A stretch of DNA of 63,947 nt from Pseudomonadota bacterium (GCA_030538085.1 JAUNUR010000011.1:1-63947); one strand, 5' to 3'; counted from the stretch's first letter, positions 35,144 through 45,019 are shown. Numbers and translations: made by a program. Notes: generated by a model not told the origin, from the sequence alone.

Positions 35144-36226
35144 TCAGGCGTTAATTTCCAGTTCCGCCATCAATTCGGCCTCGCGCGCGGCCTGCAGAGC
35201 ATCCAGCACGTCGGTCAGGTCGCCTTCCATCACCATCGCCACCTTGTACAGCGTCAGGTTGATGCGGTGGTCGGTCAGCCGCCCCTGCGGAAAGTTGTAG
35301 GTGCGGATGCGGTCGCTGCGGTCGCCGCTGCCGATCAGGCCCTTGCGCGTGGCGGCTTCCTTGGCGGCGCGCTCGCTGCGCTCTTTTTCCTGCAGGCGTG
35401 CCTGCAGCACCTGCAGCGCCTTGGCCTTGTTGGCGTGCTGGCTGCGGCCATCCTGACATTCGGCCACCATGCCCGTGGGCAGATGCACCACGCGCACGGC
35501 TGAGTCGGTCTTGTTCACGTGCTGCCCACCCGCGCCCGAGGCACGGAAGGTGTCGATGCGCAGGTCAGCGGGGTTCAGCGTGATGGCATCCGTTTCGTCC
35601 GGCTCGGGCATCACGGCCACGGTGGCGGCGCTGGTGTGGATACGGCCTTGCGTCTCCGTCACTGGCACGCGCTGCACGCGGTGCCCGCCGGATTCAAAAC
35701 GCAGCCGACCGTACACGCCATCGCCTTCGATGTGCAACACCACCTCTTTGTAGCCGCCCAACTCGGCGGGCGATTCGCTCATCACCTCCACGCGCCAGCC
35801 TTCGCCTTGCGCGTAGCGGGTGTACATGCGCGCCAGATCGCCCGCGAACAGGGCCGACTCGTCGCCGCCCGTGCCGGCGCGGATTTCGATGAAGGCACTG
35901 CGTTCGTCGTCGGGATCTCTTGGGAGCAGCATGCGCTGCAACTCGGCTTCCAACTCCAGCAGCTCACTTTCGGCGGCGGCGACCTCCTCGGCCGCCATGT
36001 CGGCCATGTCTGGGTCGTCAAGCAGCTCGTTGGCGGCGGCCAGGTCTTTCTCGCGCTGCTGGTAGCGTGCCCAGCGCCCCGCCACGGCGGCCACCTCGGT
36101 GTGTTCGCGCGACAGCTTCATGAACTGGCCCATGTCGGCCATCACGTCGGGTTGGGTCAGAAGGAAGTCGAGCTGGGCCAGGCGGGTGGTGTAGCGACCA
36201 AATTGCTGACGGATGCGGGGAGTCAT
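35144..36226 (-). CDS. prfA: Peptide chain release factor 1
   Basis: A 360-aa translation termination factor recognising UAA and UAG. The GGQ loop is in [15 protein letters not shown], and the typical [19 protein letters not shown] and [19 protein letters not shown] segments are present. ATG 36226 ([12 protein letters not shown]) is the start; the frame extends 18 codons upstream without family similarity. The gene is usually right after hemA in Burkholderiales, but here a minor-pilin cluster lies between them, with its terminator only 43 bp upstream of the prfA start. Confidence 0.96.
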   Translation of the reverse strand: MTPRIRQQFGRYTTRLAQLDFLLTQPDVMADMGQFMKLSREHTEVAAVAGRWARYQQREKDLAAANELLDDPDMADMAAEEVAAAESELLELEAELQRMLLPRDPDDERSAFIEIRAGTGGDESALFAGDLARMYTRYAQGEGWRVEVMSESPAELGGYKEVVLHIEGDGVYGRLRFESGGHRVQRVPVTETQGRIHTSAATVAVMPEPDETDAITLNPADLRIDTFRASGAGGQHVNKTDSAVRVVHLPTGMVAECQDGRSQHANKAKALQVLQARLQEKERSERAAKEAATRKGLIGSGDRSDRIRTYNFPQGRLTDHRINLTLYKVAMVMEGDLTDVLDALQAAREAELMAELEINA

Positions 36227-36268
36227 TGATTGAGAGGACAAGCAGCCAGCGTGCGCATGGGCGGAACC

Positions 36269-36294
36269 AAAAAAGCGCAACCATGGTTGCGCTT
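36269..36294 (-). terminator. Intrinsic terminator of the minor-pilin operon
   Basis: On the minus strand AAGCGCAA and TTGCGCTT pair around CCATGG, followed directly by a run of T (TTTTTT including the last stem bases). It lies between the pilE-like gene and prfA, so prfA would need its own promoter or read-through. Confidence 0.88.
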
Positions 36295-36389
36295 ACAGAT
36301 GATGCAAAAGCTGATTTTAAACCAGCAAGCTCAGGTATTGAGCGTCGACCGCTGCATCAACTCTGCAATGGGCAAGCATCAACACATTC

Positions 36390-36890
36390 TTACTTCCAGC
36401 AATCGTTATCAGTTGTTGTCGTGGTGTCGGTGTTGTTGGCTGCTTTGAATTTTTGCCCCAGATTGTTCATTCTCAGTCCCAGGCATCGATCTCCTGCCAT
36501 GGAGCCCGTCGGTATGGCCCAGGCATTGAATCCTGGAGCCCCATCGGTGAGGCGGACGTTAATATTGTAAGTGGCATCCCCAGTTTTTGGGCATTGCCTG
36601 TAAATGGCAGGATAATCTCTATCATCGGATGACAAAAATCTATCTGAATTGGAGAAATGCCGCTGCTGAAATTGAACCAAATCGCTCATGACGGTCTGGC
36701 AATCGGCTCGCCTTCCCTTGGCTACTGATTCTCTGTAGGATGGAATGGCAATAGCAGCAAGGATGCCAATAATTGCTACCACGATCATGAGTTCAATTAA
36801 AGTAAATCCGGAGACTTGCGTACGTTGAATGCCATCAATTGGTGTGTCAACGCGATGATTTGATGCTTTAATGTGTCGTGGCCGAATCAT
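36390..36890 (-). CDS. pilE: Type IV minor pilin, PilE-like
   Basis: A 166-aa prepilin. A basic leader of about 28 residues ends in VSG, cleaved before [20 protein letters not shown], the classical type IV pilin N-terminus with glutamate at +5. Two cysteines near the C-terminal half (YRQCPKTG and GDRC) may form the D-region disulfide. ATG 36890 is chosen since GGAG lies 8 bp upstream; the ATG at 36896 is too close to it. The gene is the last of the cluster and starts just after the pilX stop. The call as PilE-type minor pilin rests on its place and the RxxC pattern. Confidence 0.88.
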   Translation of the reverse strand: MIRPRHIKASNHRVDTPIDGIQRTQVSGFTLIELMIVVAIIGILAAIAIPSYRESVAKGRRADCQTVMSDLVQFQQRHFSNSDRFLSSDDRDYPAIYRQCPKTGDATYNINVRLTDGAPGFNAWAIPTGSMAGDRCLGLRMNNLGQKFKAANNTDTTTTTDNDCWK

Positions 36891-36892
36891 AA

Positions 36893-37510
36893 TCATTCTC
36901 CTTTGGGTGTGAGTACCGACTGAAGCCACATTTCAGCGCCGCGCGTTACGCTGCCGGAACTTTCATCAAAGTTGGCGTCGTTGGCAAAACCGCGTGCAGA
37001 AATAAGATAGCCGGGGGGGGTCGTGTTGACTCCATTATAATAAAACTCTTGAATCAGACAGCGCGGCGCTTGGGTAAGAGCACCTTGCGTTCCATCTGTT
37101 CTAAAGATGCCATTCGGGACAATGATAACAATGTTGGCCTCTACCCAGTTTTGTCTATTGTGCCAAGCGGCCGCTGCGGAGTCGATGTCTATTAATTTGC
37201 TGCTATCATTTTTTGCCTTAATTATTTTGTCAATATTTTCTCTATAGATCTCAGCAACATCGCCCGCTCTGCCGGCAACACTTTGAATGGCAACTTCTTC
37301 GCAATATCGCAAGCCGATTTCCGCTGCCTGTTGGGCAAGCGCGTTGGTGCGCAAAGCGTTGCTAGTGAGATCGCCAACGGTTGCATTGCGCATGGCCATA
37401 ATGCCCAAAAGAGAGATCACGATCAGCAGGATCATGGCAATGGGCAAGACTACGCCGCTCTGCTTGCCATCATTTTTGCGATGATTAATGATGATTAGGC
37501 AAGGTTCCAT
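36893..37510 (-). CDS. pilX: Type IV minor pilin PilX
   Basis: A 205-aa protein whose hydrophobic start, [20 protein letters not shown] after a basic leader, lacks the usual glutamate at +5, as is common in PilX and its GspK relatives. The motif [28 protein letters not shown] is typical of PilX. The gene is strikingly AT-rich: 16 of 60 bases (27%) are G or C at 37201-37260, against about two thirds in the window at large. It lies between pilW and the pilE-like gene and belongs to the minor-pilin complex that primes pilus assembly with PilY1. Confidence 0.88.
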   Translation of the reverse strand: MEPCLIIINHRKNDGKQSGVVLPIAMILLIVISLLGIMAMRNATVGDLTSNALRTNALAQQAAEIGLRYCEEVAIQSVAGRAGDVAEIYRENIDKIIKAKNDSSKLIDIDSAAAAWHNRQNWVEANIVIIVPNGIFRTDGTQGALTQAPRCLIQEFYYNGVNTTPPGYLISARGFANDANFDESSGSVTRGAEMWLQSVLTPKGE

Positions 37511-37598
37511 AAGACCATCCTTTGCTTATGATATTGACTTGTTTTCAACATATGGCTGATAGATTGAAGTGACTCCATGCTGGCTGAGGTCTTATTAT

Positions 37599-38528
37599 TT
37601 ATTCAATAGTGGTGGGTACACTGGTGCGGTTACGCAATGCCACCGTCGTGATATAGCTGCGGCGCGTCAGGCCATCTGTACTCGTTGTTTCCCTACCACG
37701 ACAGTCACGATAGGCTTGAGCAGTCTCGGTTAAATCTCGATTGCTTTGTCGAGTGCTGTGCATAAGCACGCAGATCTGGACACTGACGACACGGCCCCAA
37801 TCCGCGTCAGCAATTTCACTGGCGTTAAGATAGTCGATGATTTGGTTGTCGTTGAAATCAGCGGTGGTGGTAACGCCAAACCTTAACTGCAAGTCTTCTA
37901 CATTGGCCATCAAAGCCTGTGCCGCGTTATCAAAAGTTAAGGGACTAGTTGCCCCCTGGCATGACAGGTTGTTGTTACCGATGAAATATCGGTTATCCGC
38001 CATGGTAAAGGGTGTGCCGCGATTATTGCTTGCAAAACCTGTTGCAATGGCTGCACCTGTACAATTGACTGGATTACCGCCAGACTGAACTGTATTAAAT
38101 GCATTGGCTTCGTAGCGGATAGCGATGGCATCGGATCCAGTGCCACCGTTGCATGCCAGCGCATCGAACGCGGCGTTTTTGACCACAAAACCACCATCAC
38201 ACGCCCTTATGGCTGCCCCTGTGAAATTTCGAGGATCATTACCGCCAGCTCCGCTAGGTCTGAAGTAACCTGCCTGGCGCAGTTGTTGCTGCAAAATGCT
38301 TAACGCAATCAGGCCTTCTTCATTCAATGTGGTGTCTGACTCGGAGATACGGCTGGTGCGGCTTGATGATTGGTAAACCACGGCGACAGCTGCCAATATC
38401 AACAGGCCAATGGCCAGAGAAATCATCAGTTCGATCAGCGAAAAACCGCGTTGAATGTGGTGTATTGAACGCTGTTTCATGACGTGCTCACTTGCCTGCC
38501 TGTGGATATGAATATGGATATTGCGCAT
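37599..38528 (-). CDS. pilW: Type IV minor pilin PilW
   Basis: A 309-aa prepilin by the start overlapping the pilV stop (TAATG). The processing site is IQRG before FSLIELMISLAIGLLILAA, with glutamate at +5. A second possible start, ATG 38480, would give a 12-residue leader (MKQRSIHHIQRG) more typical of PilW, whereas the 38528 start gives 28 residues including a histidine-rich MRNIHIHIH. The body contains the family segment ALSILQQQLRQAGYFRP and several cysteine pairs. Confidence 0.88.
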   Translation of the reverse strand: MRNIHIHIHRQASEHVMKQRSIHHIQRGFSLIELMISLAIGLLILAAVAVVYQSSSRTSRISESDTTLNEEGLIALSILQQQLRQAGYFRPSGAGGNDPRNFTGAAIRACDGGFVVKNAAFDALACNGGTGSDAIAIRYEANAFNTVQSGGNPVNCTGAAIATGFASNNRGTPFTMADNRYFIGNNNLSCQGATSPLTFDNAAQALMANVEDLQLRFGVTTTADFNDNQIIDYLNASEIADADWGRVVSVQICVLMHSTRQSNRDLTETAQAYRDCRGRETTSTDGLTRRSYITTVALRNRTSVPTTIE

Positions 38529-39118
38529 TACAATGCCACGCGAAAATACATGCAGCGGTAGCCTGGAGTTACTATCGGGCAACGAGTAGGCGATAAATTT
38601 AAACCATCTAGTGAATCCTGTTCTTGCCAGGCAATAAAAATATCCATAGCGCGTACTCCTCGATTGGTTTCGGTGTCCCAATTGGCATTGATGGTGTCTA
38701 CTACGGCATCGCCTCCTGGTAGACGTGCCTGTACTTCTGTTAGCCACTCATTTAGGTCTATTTGCGCTACGCATGCAGCGGCATTCATAGCCTCTGCTCC
38801 TTCGGGCTTGACATTGCCTTTGAAAGGGGAACTGCATTCTTGGGGTGGGGCTTCGCCGAATGCTATGCGAGTGACGGTATACCCACCGTTGTCAAATCCA
38901 AGCAGGTTGGCTCTGGCTCGATCCGCAAGATCGCTGACGAGCATTGTGCCAATGCCGCGTACCTGCGAAATTTTGTTGTAGCCGGTGGCAGAGGCTGTCA
39001 AGCCGGCCATAGCCAACAAACCCACAGCGAGTAAAAACACGGCTACCAACACTTCAATTAAGGTGCCGCCTCGTTGGGTCGCACGTGTTGAAGGGGGTGG
39101 TAAAGATGAGAGTGGCAT
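38528..39118 (-). CDS. pilV: Type IV minor pilin PilV
   Basis: A 196-aa prepilin. The leader ends TQRGG, followed by TLIEVLVAVFLLAVGLLAMA, the PilV form of the N-terminal helix with glutamate at +4/+5. The motif KISQVRGIGTMLVSDLADRARANL is typical. ATG 39118 is used; an upstream in-frame ATG at 39166 would overlap fimT. The C-terminal end (CPIVTPGYRCMYFRVAL) overlaps the pilW start. Confidence 0.88.
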   Translation of the reverse strand: MPLSSLPPPSTRATQRGGTLIEVLVAVFLLAVGLLAMAGLTASATGYNKISQVRGIGTMLVSDLADRARANLLGFDNGGYTVTRIAFGEAPPQECSSPFKGNVKPEGAEAMNAAACVAQIDLNEWLTEVQARLPGGDAVVDTINANWDTETNRGVRAMDIFIAWQEQDSLDGLNLSPTRCPIVTPGYRCMYFRVAL

Positions 39119-39140
39119 GGTGCTTTCTCTTAAAGAAAAT

Positions 39141-39734
39141 TCAGGGGCATGTAGTCGAGCTGTCATTGAAGCTCACTGTTCGCCCCGTGGTGCTGACACA
39201 CACTTTGCGTGCAACGGTATTGGTTGCGGATGAGGTAATGGTGTAGTCCAGCCCATTGCCGCCAGGATTCATCAGTCCGTTGGGGAAAAAAGTTCGCGCG
39301 CCCGCAAGGCTGGCAGTCATGGCGGCAAGTCCTGGCAAGGCGGGTTGGATGCGGATTGCATCTTCGTTCTCATCCCTGACGCCGTCGTTGTTGTTGTCAA
39401 AAAATACCATCCAGCCATTTGCCCAATCGTTGGCACTGGCATCGCCACAGGCTCCGTTGCCGTCCAAAGGGCAGATGCTTACGGCGCGTGAGCGCTTCAT
39501 CGCTTCGGCGCGCGCCATGCGCATATCGCCACCAATGGCCGTAGCAGCCGTGCTGACCCGCCAATCCGCAATCAAGCGAACAAACGAAGGCGTGGCCAGA
39601 CTCAACAAGATGGCGAGAATGGATATTACCGTTAGCAGTTCGACCATGGTCAAGCCGCGAGCGCGACCTAACCCATGGATACAGCGACGAGGCAAAGCAA
39701 TGATGGGTGAGTCAGACATGGATGACCTCGTCAT
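39141..39734 (-). CDS. fimT: Type IV minor pilin FimT/FimU (GspH-type), copy 1
   Basis: A 197-aa prepilin. The site RARG precedes LTMVELLTVISILAILLSLA. The GspH/FimT domain follows with PSFVRLIADWRVSTAATAIGG and a C-terminal RKVCVSTTGRTV. ATG 39734 overlaps the pilY1 stop (ATGA), coupling the two; ATG 39719 is also possible. A paralogue at 44100-44708 shares the RLIADWxVS motif. FimT and FimU cannot be told apart by eye. Confidence 0.85.
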   Translation of the reverse strand: MTRSSMSDSPIIALPRRCIHGLGRARGLTMVELLTVISILAILLSLATPSFVRLIADWRVSTAATAIGGDMRMARAEAMKRSRAVSICPLDGNGACGDASANDWANGWMVFFDNNNDGVRDENEDAIRIQPALPGLAAMTASLAGARTFFPNGLMNPGGNGLDYTITSSATNTVARKVCVSTTGRTVSFNDSSTTCP

Positions 39735-42700
39735 ACCGCAGGAGGAGTCAAAATCTGGCGCCAACTGCGGTTCCAGCCTTGTAGAGGGCAAACAACGGTA
39801 AGATCAAACCCGCCCGAAGTGCCTACCGCCTTGCCGTCCGTGTCGATACAGTTACCCATTTTCTGTGTGGGATCGAACACCGGTGAGTTGGGTTCACCCA
39901 TGCTGGCAATACTGTCTTTTTGATTCTTTGCGCTGACGTCGATCAACTGATTGCCGCGTGCAAAACCACCGATTCCGATAAACCCTACGGAATAAGGTAC
40001 CACTTTTCCGGCAGTGGTCTTGAAGGCCGCAACCTCCCCACCATTTTTTGCTTGCAGTACATAAACCAGGCTGGGCGAACTGGAGGCTTCACATGATTCC
40101 AGAGCGTCGTTTTGTGGTTGTATAACCGTTGAGAACAAGACGACCGATCGGCCCAGATTGAACACGTCTGCAATAAAACGCTCGCCCCGCTCGGCGCCAG
40201 GTACGGCACCGACCATCAACCGCCAGCCCAAATGCTCGCTTTGATAATTAATGCTGTTATTAGAGCGTTTGTACATATTATCTAGCAGCGGAACCTCACG
40301 GGAGGAGTTTTGGCTAGCAACATCAATGGTTTGTACCAGCCACGTCTGACCGATAGGCCGATGAATACCCGTTTGCTCGGCGTTGACCGGCGTTGGATCC
40401 CAATAGCCATAAATGGCTTGCTTGACATCGGCAGCGGCATCAGTCATGTCAGTCTCATCGAGAGCCATGCCTGTGCCCACGACCACCATTACTCCACATT
40501 GACCGTCGAGCAGGCTTGTATTGCAATTGCCCTTGTCGCTTCTGCCGCCAGCGGCGGGCTGTAGAGCGGGTGCGCCATAAATAGGCCGATTGTTTTCCGT
40601 AGTGAACAGCAAGTGTGCTTCCCACTTGGCACCCAGGCTGAAGCGCCATACGTTACCTTTTGCGTCTCCGGCATAAGCCGCGACGATTCTCTGGTTGCCA
40701 TCTCGCAGCACGGTGATACCGCTCAAGCCGCGTCCAACGTCTACGCTTTCAGTTGTCGCAATGAAACCCAGCTCGGCGCCTGTGAGAGCATCAAGCACAT
40801 ACAAACCAGCTTTACCTAGAGAGGTGTAATGACCGCTGTTACTCAGCACAGCCCATTGATTAGCTGATTTTTCGGAATTTTCGGACAGTTGTCCAGAACG
40901 GGTCAGGTTGGTGACATGACCCAAGTCAGACCAGCCACGTTCCCATAGAAAATGTTCTTTGGTCGGTATGCGGTTTTTGACCTCATTCTCACCGCTTCCT
41001 TTGAAAGGTGCATCCAGTGCATAAAGAAAGCGCCCCTTATCTTGTGCGTCCGCCAGTGCGCGCCCGGATGAACCGACGATCAACTGACGCCACTTGGTGC
41101 CGTCATGCACATCATGGTCATACAGAGGGCCATCCAGAACATATTCAAAACTGTAGTCTCTGTTGGCCAGCTTGTGCAGCTTGCCGCCAACGCCCAGGGG
41201 TACAAATGCAGCTACCTCCGCGCCAGCCTTAACGTTGGGAAGAATGGTTTCTCCGGTCTGAGTGTCGGTAACCTTGGCGGCGTTGAGAACATGCACCATG
41301 CCGTCGTTGTTGGCGCTATAGAGCGTGGGGGGGTAGCTGGTTTTGTCTGTTCTGTAGGTATCATAAATATCTTTGCCGCCCACGGTGCTGCTATTCACGG
41401 TATAGCCCATGTTTCTGAGGCTCCAGGTGAGCAGTGGCGGCGAGTTGACCGACGCACCAATCAAACTGGGCCGCCTGCGCAGAACATCACCGCTGGCGCT
41501 TTTGACCGTGTCGTCGCCCAGCAGGTACTTGACTACCTGGGAGCCGTCGGAGGAGGAAAAGAAATTGGTCGGATCCAACTCGCTTCGCACGGCGGCAGGA
41601 GGGCTGGCTACGGTGGTGCCGCCTTCGTGCAAAGCCACGCCCGCTCCGTTATGGAAAGTGTAGAGCTTGCGCGATGTCGCGCCCTGAGCCGCCAATGCCC
41701 GGCGCGCCGACCAGACAGGGCTAGCGGCCGACGGATTGGCCATGATGTTGTACGCACGCACATCACCAGTGTTGTCAGACGTTTTGTATTCTGTCAGGTA
41801 GCGCAAGGCGTCCGTGGAGGCATCACTGTCCATCGACGAGCCACTGGCCGCCACGCCGGCGTCAGTGCCCGTGGCGTTGAGAATGCCGTAAATGATCCGG
41901 GAGAAAAGCTCTTTCAGCTCTTGCGAGTTCTTGACGCCGGCACCAAACCCGCCGCCGGTGTAGCCAGCATGAATAAAGTCATCCACACGGCTTTGATCGC
42001 TGGCCCAAGAGGAATTGAGTGCGGGGTTATTGCTCGTGTACCAAGCAGGCGGATTGCTGATAGAGCCGGTTCGATAATACTCTTTTTGATAACGCTCAAT
42101 GTCCGCCATGCGCAGGCCGTCTGAGCGATAAGCAGCAGCCGTGCTAGGGAGATCCCCCGTGGGAAGAATGCCAAATCCCACCGTGTAAGTCGTCATGTTT
42201 TGGCGATTAACTGGATTGCTGGGTTCCAGATCATCCACCGATTGACGCAGGCGAAGAGGAATATTGTTATCAGTGTCGGGTCTGAAGTCGGTGTGCCAAT
42301 AATAGCGTGCGGTCAAGTCGGCCAAACCGGTTGTTGCCGGCGATGGGTAGGGCGTATAAAGTGATCTATCACTATCCCCACGTGGGTTATAGCGAAATGT
42401 ACGGGACACGGCCTTGCCATCGGCATCTGTATAATTGATGTTGTATGAGCTCGATGCGGTATTGTCTTGATCTGTTGAATAGTTCGAAGTGCCCGCGTTC
42501 CATGCGCCATCAGAGAAAAGAATATTGAACGAGCGTCGGCATGAAAGTTCCGGGTTTGTTTTTGCATCATGCGGGAGTGTCGGGTTTGTCAGCCAGGGTG
42601 AGGGTGAGCGGCTATTCCCGTAATAGCTTGCAACTTTGTCTATTGCATTATGGAGCGGTGTGCCCCCGGTAGGAATTTCAGTGTAAAAGGCATCATAAAT

Positions 42701-43612
42701 TGCCTGTTTACGATCTGCCACAACACTTGCTTTGTTGCTGAAAACACGTACTCCACGTGTTAGGCCTTCAGATGTTGGGTTGATCCAGCCATACCCCATG
42801 CGGAATCGGTCATCATAATCTGGATTGCTCAAGGCTGCGCCAATGGCCGTGGTGGCCGCACGCATGCGTGTGGAATGGTGAGCGTACCAGATGGAAATAT
42901 TTTTCCATTCTTCGGCTGTGGTGCACACATTGCCTGCGCAGTCTGAACGCCCAGGGTGTTTGGTATATGTGGTCGAGGCATTCCACACCACCTTGTGCTC
43001 GGTATAGGCGGTACATGCGGGCGTGGTGCATAGCCATGAACTGAATACGGCATCGGATCGGTTGATGCGATGGTAAGGGGAGTTGCCGCTGTTGGCCACA
43101 GTATTTCTGTTGTCGACTGAATAGACGCCCGTTCCATTTTCTAACATGGGGTAGTTTCGATTATCTGCCCTGGCTGTGCGATCACTGTTGACCCGCATTT
43201 CGTAACGCACCCGAGGATCGTAATATAAATCCAGGACATCGGGTGAGCGTTGGGCAAGACCGGAATTGCTTGTGAACGACGGGGTATAAAGGCTATTGCC
43301 ACCGCGGCAGTAAAACCTGGAATAGGATTGGCCGCTGGTTGTACTGCCGCCCAGGTAGATATACGGCTCCCGACCTGATGAGCAGCTAGAAATAACCCGT
43401 GAAAAATCCGGATCGACCACAAAGTTCCAGTCCATGGAGCCGGAGTTGTCGATGACCAGCACCAGATTGGGTTTGGCGCCGACCACGGTTGTGAGCAGGG
43501 GCTCCTGCGCCGGTTGGCTGGCAGCATGGGCAGGGCCATTCGCAATCAATAGCACTATGCTGCTGGTGGCCAGGGTAGCCAAGTTAAACCGGTGTGAAAG
43601 AAGTTTTTTCAT
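39731..43612 (-). CDS. pilY1: PilY1 family type IV pilus tip-associated protein
   Basis: A 1293-aa secreted protein that with the minor pilins caps the pilus and acts in adhesion and surface sensing. The signal peptide ends near AHAAS (residue 30). A von Willebrand A domain has its MIDAS DNSGS at residues 55-59. An RGDS tetrapeptide is at 411-414. The C-terminal beta-propeller region shows the PilY1 repeats SANNDGMVHVLNA and YAGDAKGNVWRFSLG; the short calcium-loop sequence known from Pseudomonas PilY1 was not found. ATG 43612 (MKKLLSHRFN) is the start, before a clear signal peptide. The gene comes before fimT-pilVWX, an uncommon order. Confidence 0.92.
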   Translation of the reverse strand: MKKLLSHRFNLATLATSSIVLLIANGPAHAASQPAQEPLLTTVVGAKPNLVLVIDNSGSMDWNFVVDPDFSRVISSCSSGREPYIYLGGSTTSGQSYSRFYCRGGNSLYTPSFTSNSGLAQRSPDVLDLYYDPRVRYEMRVNSDRTARADNRNYPMLENGTGVYSVDNRNTVANSGNSPYHRINRSDAVFSSWLCTTPACTAYTEHKVVWNASTTYTKHPGRSDCAGNVCTTAEEWKNISIWYAHHSTRMRAATTAIGAALSNPDYDDRFRMGYGWINPTSEGLTRGVRVFSNKASVVADRKQAIYDAFYTEIPTGGTPLHNAIDKVASYYGNSRSPSPWLTNPTLPHDAKTNPELSCRRSFNILFSDGAWNAGTSNYSTDQDNTASSSYNINYTDADGKAVSRTFRYNPRGDSDRSLYTPYPSPATTGLADLTARYYWHTDFRPDTDNNIPLRLRQSVDDLEPSNPVNRQNMTTYTVGFGILPTGDLPSTAAAYRSDGLRMADIERYQKEYYRTGSISNPPAWYTSNNPALNSSWASDQSRVDDFIHAGYTGGGFGAGVKNSQELKELFSRIIYGILNATGTDAGVAASGSSMDSDASTDALRYLTEYKTSDNTGDVRAYNIMANPSAASPVWSARRALAAQGATSRKLYTFHNGAGVALHEGGTTVASPPAAVRSELDPTNFFSSSDGSQVVKYLLGDDTVKSASGDVLRRRPSLIGASVNSPPLLTWSLRNMGYTVNSSTVGGKDIYDTYRTDKTSYPPTLYSANNDGMVHVLNAAKVTDTQTGETILPNVKAGAEVAAFVPLGVGGKLHKLANRDYSFEYVLDGPLYDHDVHDGTKWRQLIVGSSGRALADAQDKGRFLYALDAPFKGSGENEVKNRIPTKEHFLWERGWSDLGHVTNLTRSGQLSENSEKSANQWAVLSNSGHYTSLGKAGLYVLDALTGAELGFIATTESVDVGRGLSGITVLRDGNQRIVAAYAGDAKGNVWRFSLGAKWEAHLLFTTENNRPIYGAPALQPAAGGRSDKGNCNTSLLDGQCGVMVVVGTGMALDETDMTDAAADVKQAIYGYWDPTPVNAEQTGIHRPIGQTWLVQTIDVASQNSSREVPLLDNMYKRSNNSINYQSEHLGWRLMVGAVPGAERGERFIADVFNLGRSVVLFSTVIQPQNDALESCEASSSPSLVYVLQAKNGGEVAAFKTTAGKVVPYSVGFIGIGGFARGNQLIDVSAKNQKDSIASMGEPNSPVFDPTQKMGNCIDTDGKAVGTSGGFDLTVVCPLQGWNRSWRQILTPPAV

Positions 43613-43850
43613 TTTGACCTCGGACTCAAGAGAGGAGCGCAGGGTAAGCGCGGCTGCCTTGCAACCAGGGTAAACGCCCTGCCGCGAACTTACTTGTTGG
43701 CTGATCATCGCTGCCAAACGCGGCCTGCATGCAAGCATTGCGACGAACGGCTTTTTTGTCGTGACAAGCGGCCCCGCGTGCCGTTGCCTCCCGTCAGTGG
43801 GCATTGGGTACGGTTTTTCAGGGCGGTGTGTACGAATGTGGTGCTTTTAA

Positions 43851-44084
43851 CCTAGAAACGGCAGTTGACCGCTTGCCATCCTTGGGCAACCGGCATGAGC
43901 ACTGACTTTCACGGCTTCGATCACGTTCACCTGTTGGGTGAGCGCGCTATGCATCCGATCGCACCGCGCTGGACGTGCCATGCGGCGTTGCTCGTCCTTG
44001 CAGGCACGAGCCTGCCGCGTCCTCACGCCTTGCCTGACACGCCCATCACGGCACGCTCGGGCGCATCCAATTGCCGTTTCTAGG
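43851..44084 (+). mobile_element. 234-bp miniature inverted-repeat element, copy 3
   Basis: The ends are CCTAGAAACGGCAGTTG and CAATTGCCGTTTCTAGG. The flanking pentamers are TTTAA and TTTAG, a duplication with one change. It lies between fimT copy 2 and pilY1, ending 15 bp from the fimT stop codon, and separates them within what would otherwise be one operon. Confidence 0.9.
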
Positions 44085-44099
44085 TTTAGCGGAGCTTCG

Positions 44100-44708
44100 C
44101 TAAGCGCACTTTTCCGTGTCCTTCAGTGTGCGTGCACGCCCCGTGGCGTTGATGCACACCAGCCGTTGGGCGTGGGGTTTGCCCTTGTGCCGCAGAGATG
44201 AGGTCCAGGCAAAGCGGGACATGCGTCCACGCGAAAGCAGGCCGTTGGGGCGGAAGGTGAGGGTTTGTGTGGTGGAGGCCGTCACGGCTTGCAGTCCTGC
44301 CGGGGCCGACTCCTGGGCCAGCAGCTCATCTTCAAGGTCGAGCTGGCCGTTTCCGTTGCGATCGGTGAAAACGATCCAGCCGGACGACCAGTCAAGAGCC
44401 AATCTGGCTGTACGGCAGCCATCGGCGTTGCCGCTGCACATGCTGACGGGCGTTGACTGGCGCATGGACTCCTGCCGCGCCCAGCGCAGGTGTCCGTGAA
44501 AGCGGTTCACGGCGGAACTGACCTGCCAATCGGCGATCAGCCTCGCGAAGCTGGGTATGGCAAGGGTCAGCAATGCGCTCAGTATGGTCAAGGTTGCGAG
44601 TATTTCGATCAAGGTCAGCCCTTGATTGGGCTGGCGTGGACGCGGTGCGGCACCGCCACGCACACCCACGAAGGCGTGCCGTTGCTGACCTGCCTGTGTG
44701 CCGGCCAT
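44100..44708 (-). CDS. fimT: Type IV minor pilin FimT/FimU (GspH-type), copy 2
   Basis: A 202-aa prepilin beginning MAGTQAGQQRHAFVG at ATG 44708, preceded by GGGAGG at 8-9 bp. Processing after NQG would expose LTLIEILATLTILSALLTLA. The domain PSFARLIADWQVSSAVNRFHG matches that of the copy at 39141-39734, and DRNGNGQLDLEDE resembles the DNNNDGVRDENED of the other. It is first in the pilin cluster and more GC-rich than the rest, so the two copies may have different histories. Confidence 0.85.
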   Translation of the reverse strand: MAGTQAGQQRHAFVGVRGGAAPRPRQPNQGLTLIEILATLTILSALLTLAIPSFARLIADWQVSSAVNRFHGHLRWARQESMRQSTPVSMCSGNADGCRTARLALDWSSGWIVFTDRNGNGQLDLEDELLAQESAPAGLQAVTASTTQTLTFRPNGLLSRGRMSRFAWTSSLRHKGKPHAQRLVCINATGRARTLKDTEKCA

Positions 44709-45019
44709 GACAAGTTTCCTCCCATTGCTTGCCGTCGATGATGGCAACCGTGCCCATCTGACCAGTGGGTTATTGCTGTGTGGCGCTGTCTTCCAGGCGA
44801 CTGTTTTTCAACTGCTTTTTTGGCCCTGTTTCATGGCCTGGCTTGGGGCGCGGCCGCAGGTAAATTGGCGCGTCACGTTTTTTCGCGCTGGAACTTATCT
44901 TGCAGCAGATATGTGGTCAGGTCGATAAAGCCTTGGGGGGATAGGCACCTATTGACGAACACGGGTTGTGCAGGTCGCTCATGGGACGAGCGGCCTCTTT
45001 TCTCCAGGGTGGAGGCTGG
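44709..45019. other. Intergenic region between fimT and hemA, no gene recognised
   Basis: A 311-bp gap between two minus-strand genes, expected to hold the promoter of the minor-pilin cluster. No clear -35/-10 pair was found on the minus strand. GGGTGGAGGCTGGC sits just after the hemA stop. Nothing repeated from elsewhere in the window was seen. Confidence 0.4.

Noticed and set aside
34223-35503. A 426-codon plus-strand frame over prmC, the BON gene and prfA
   Set aside because: It crosses three minus-strand genes and two repeats; no domain is visible.
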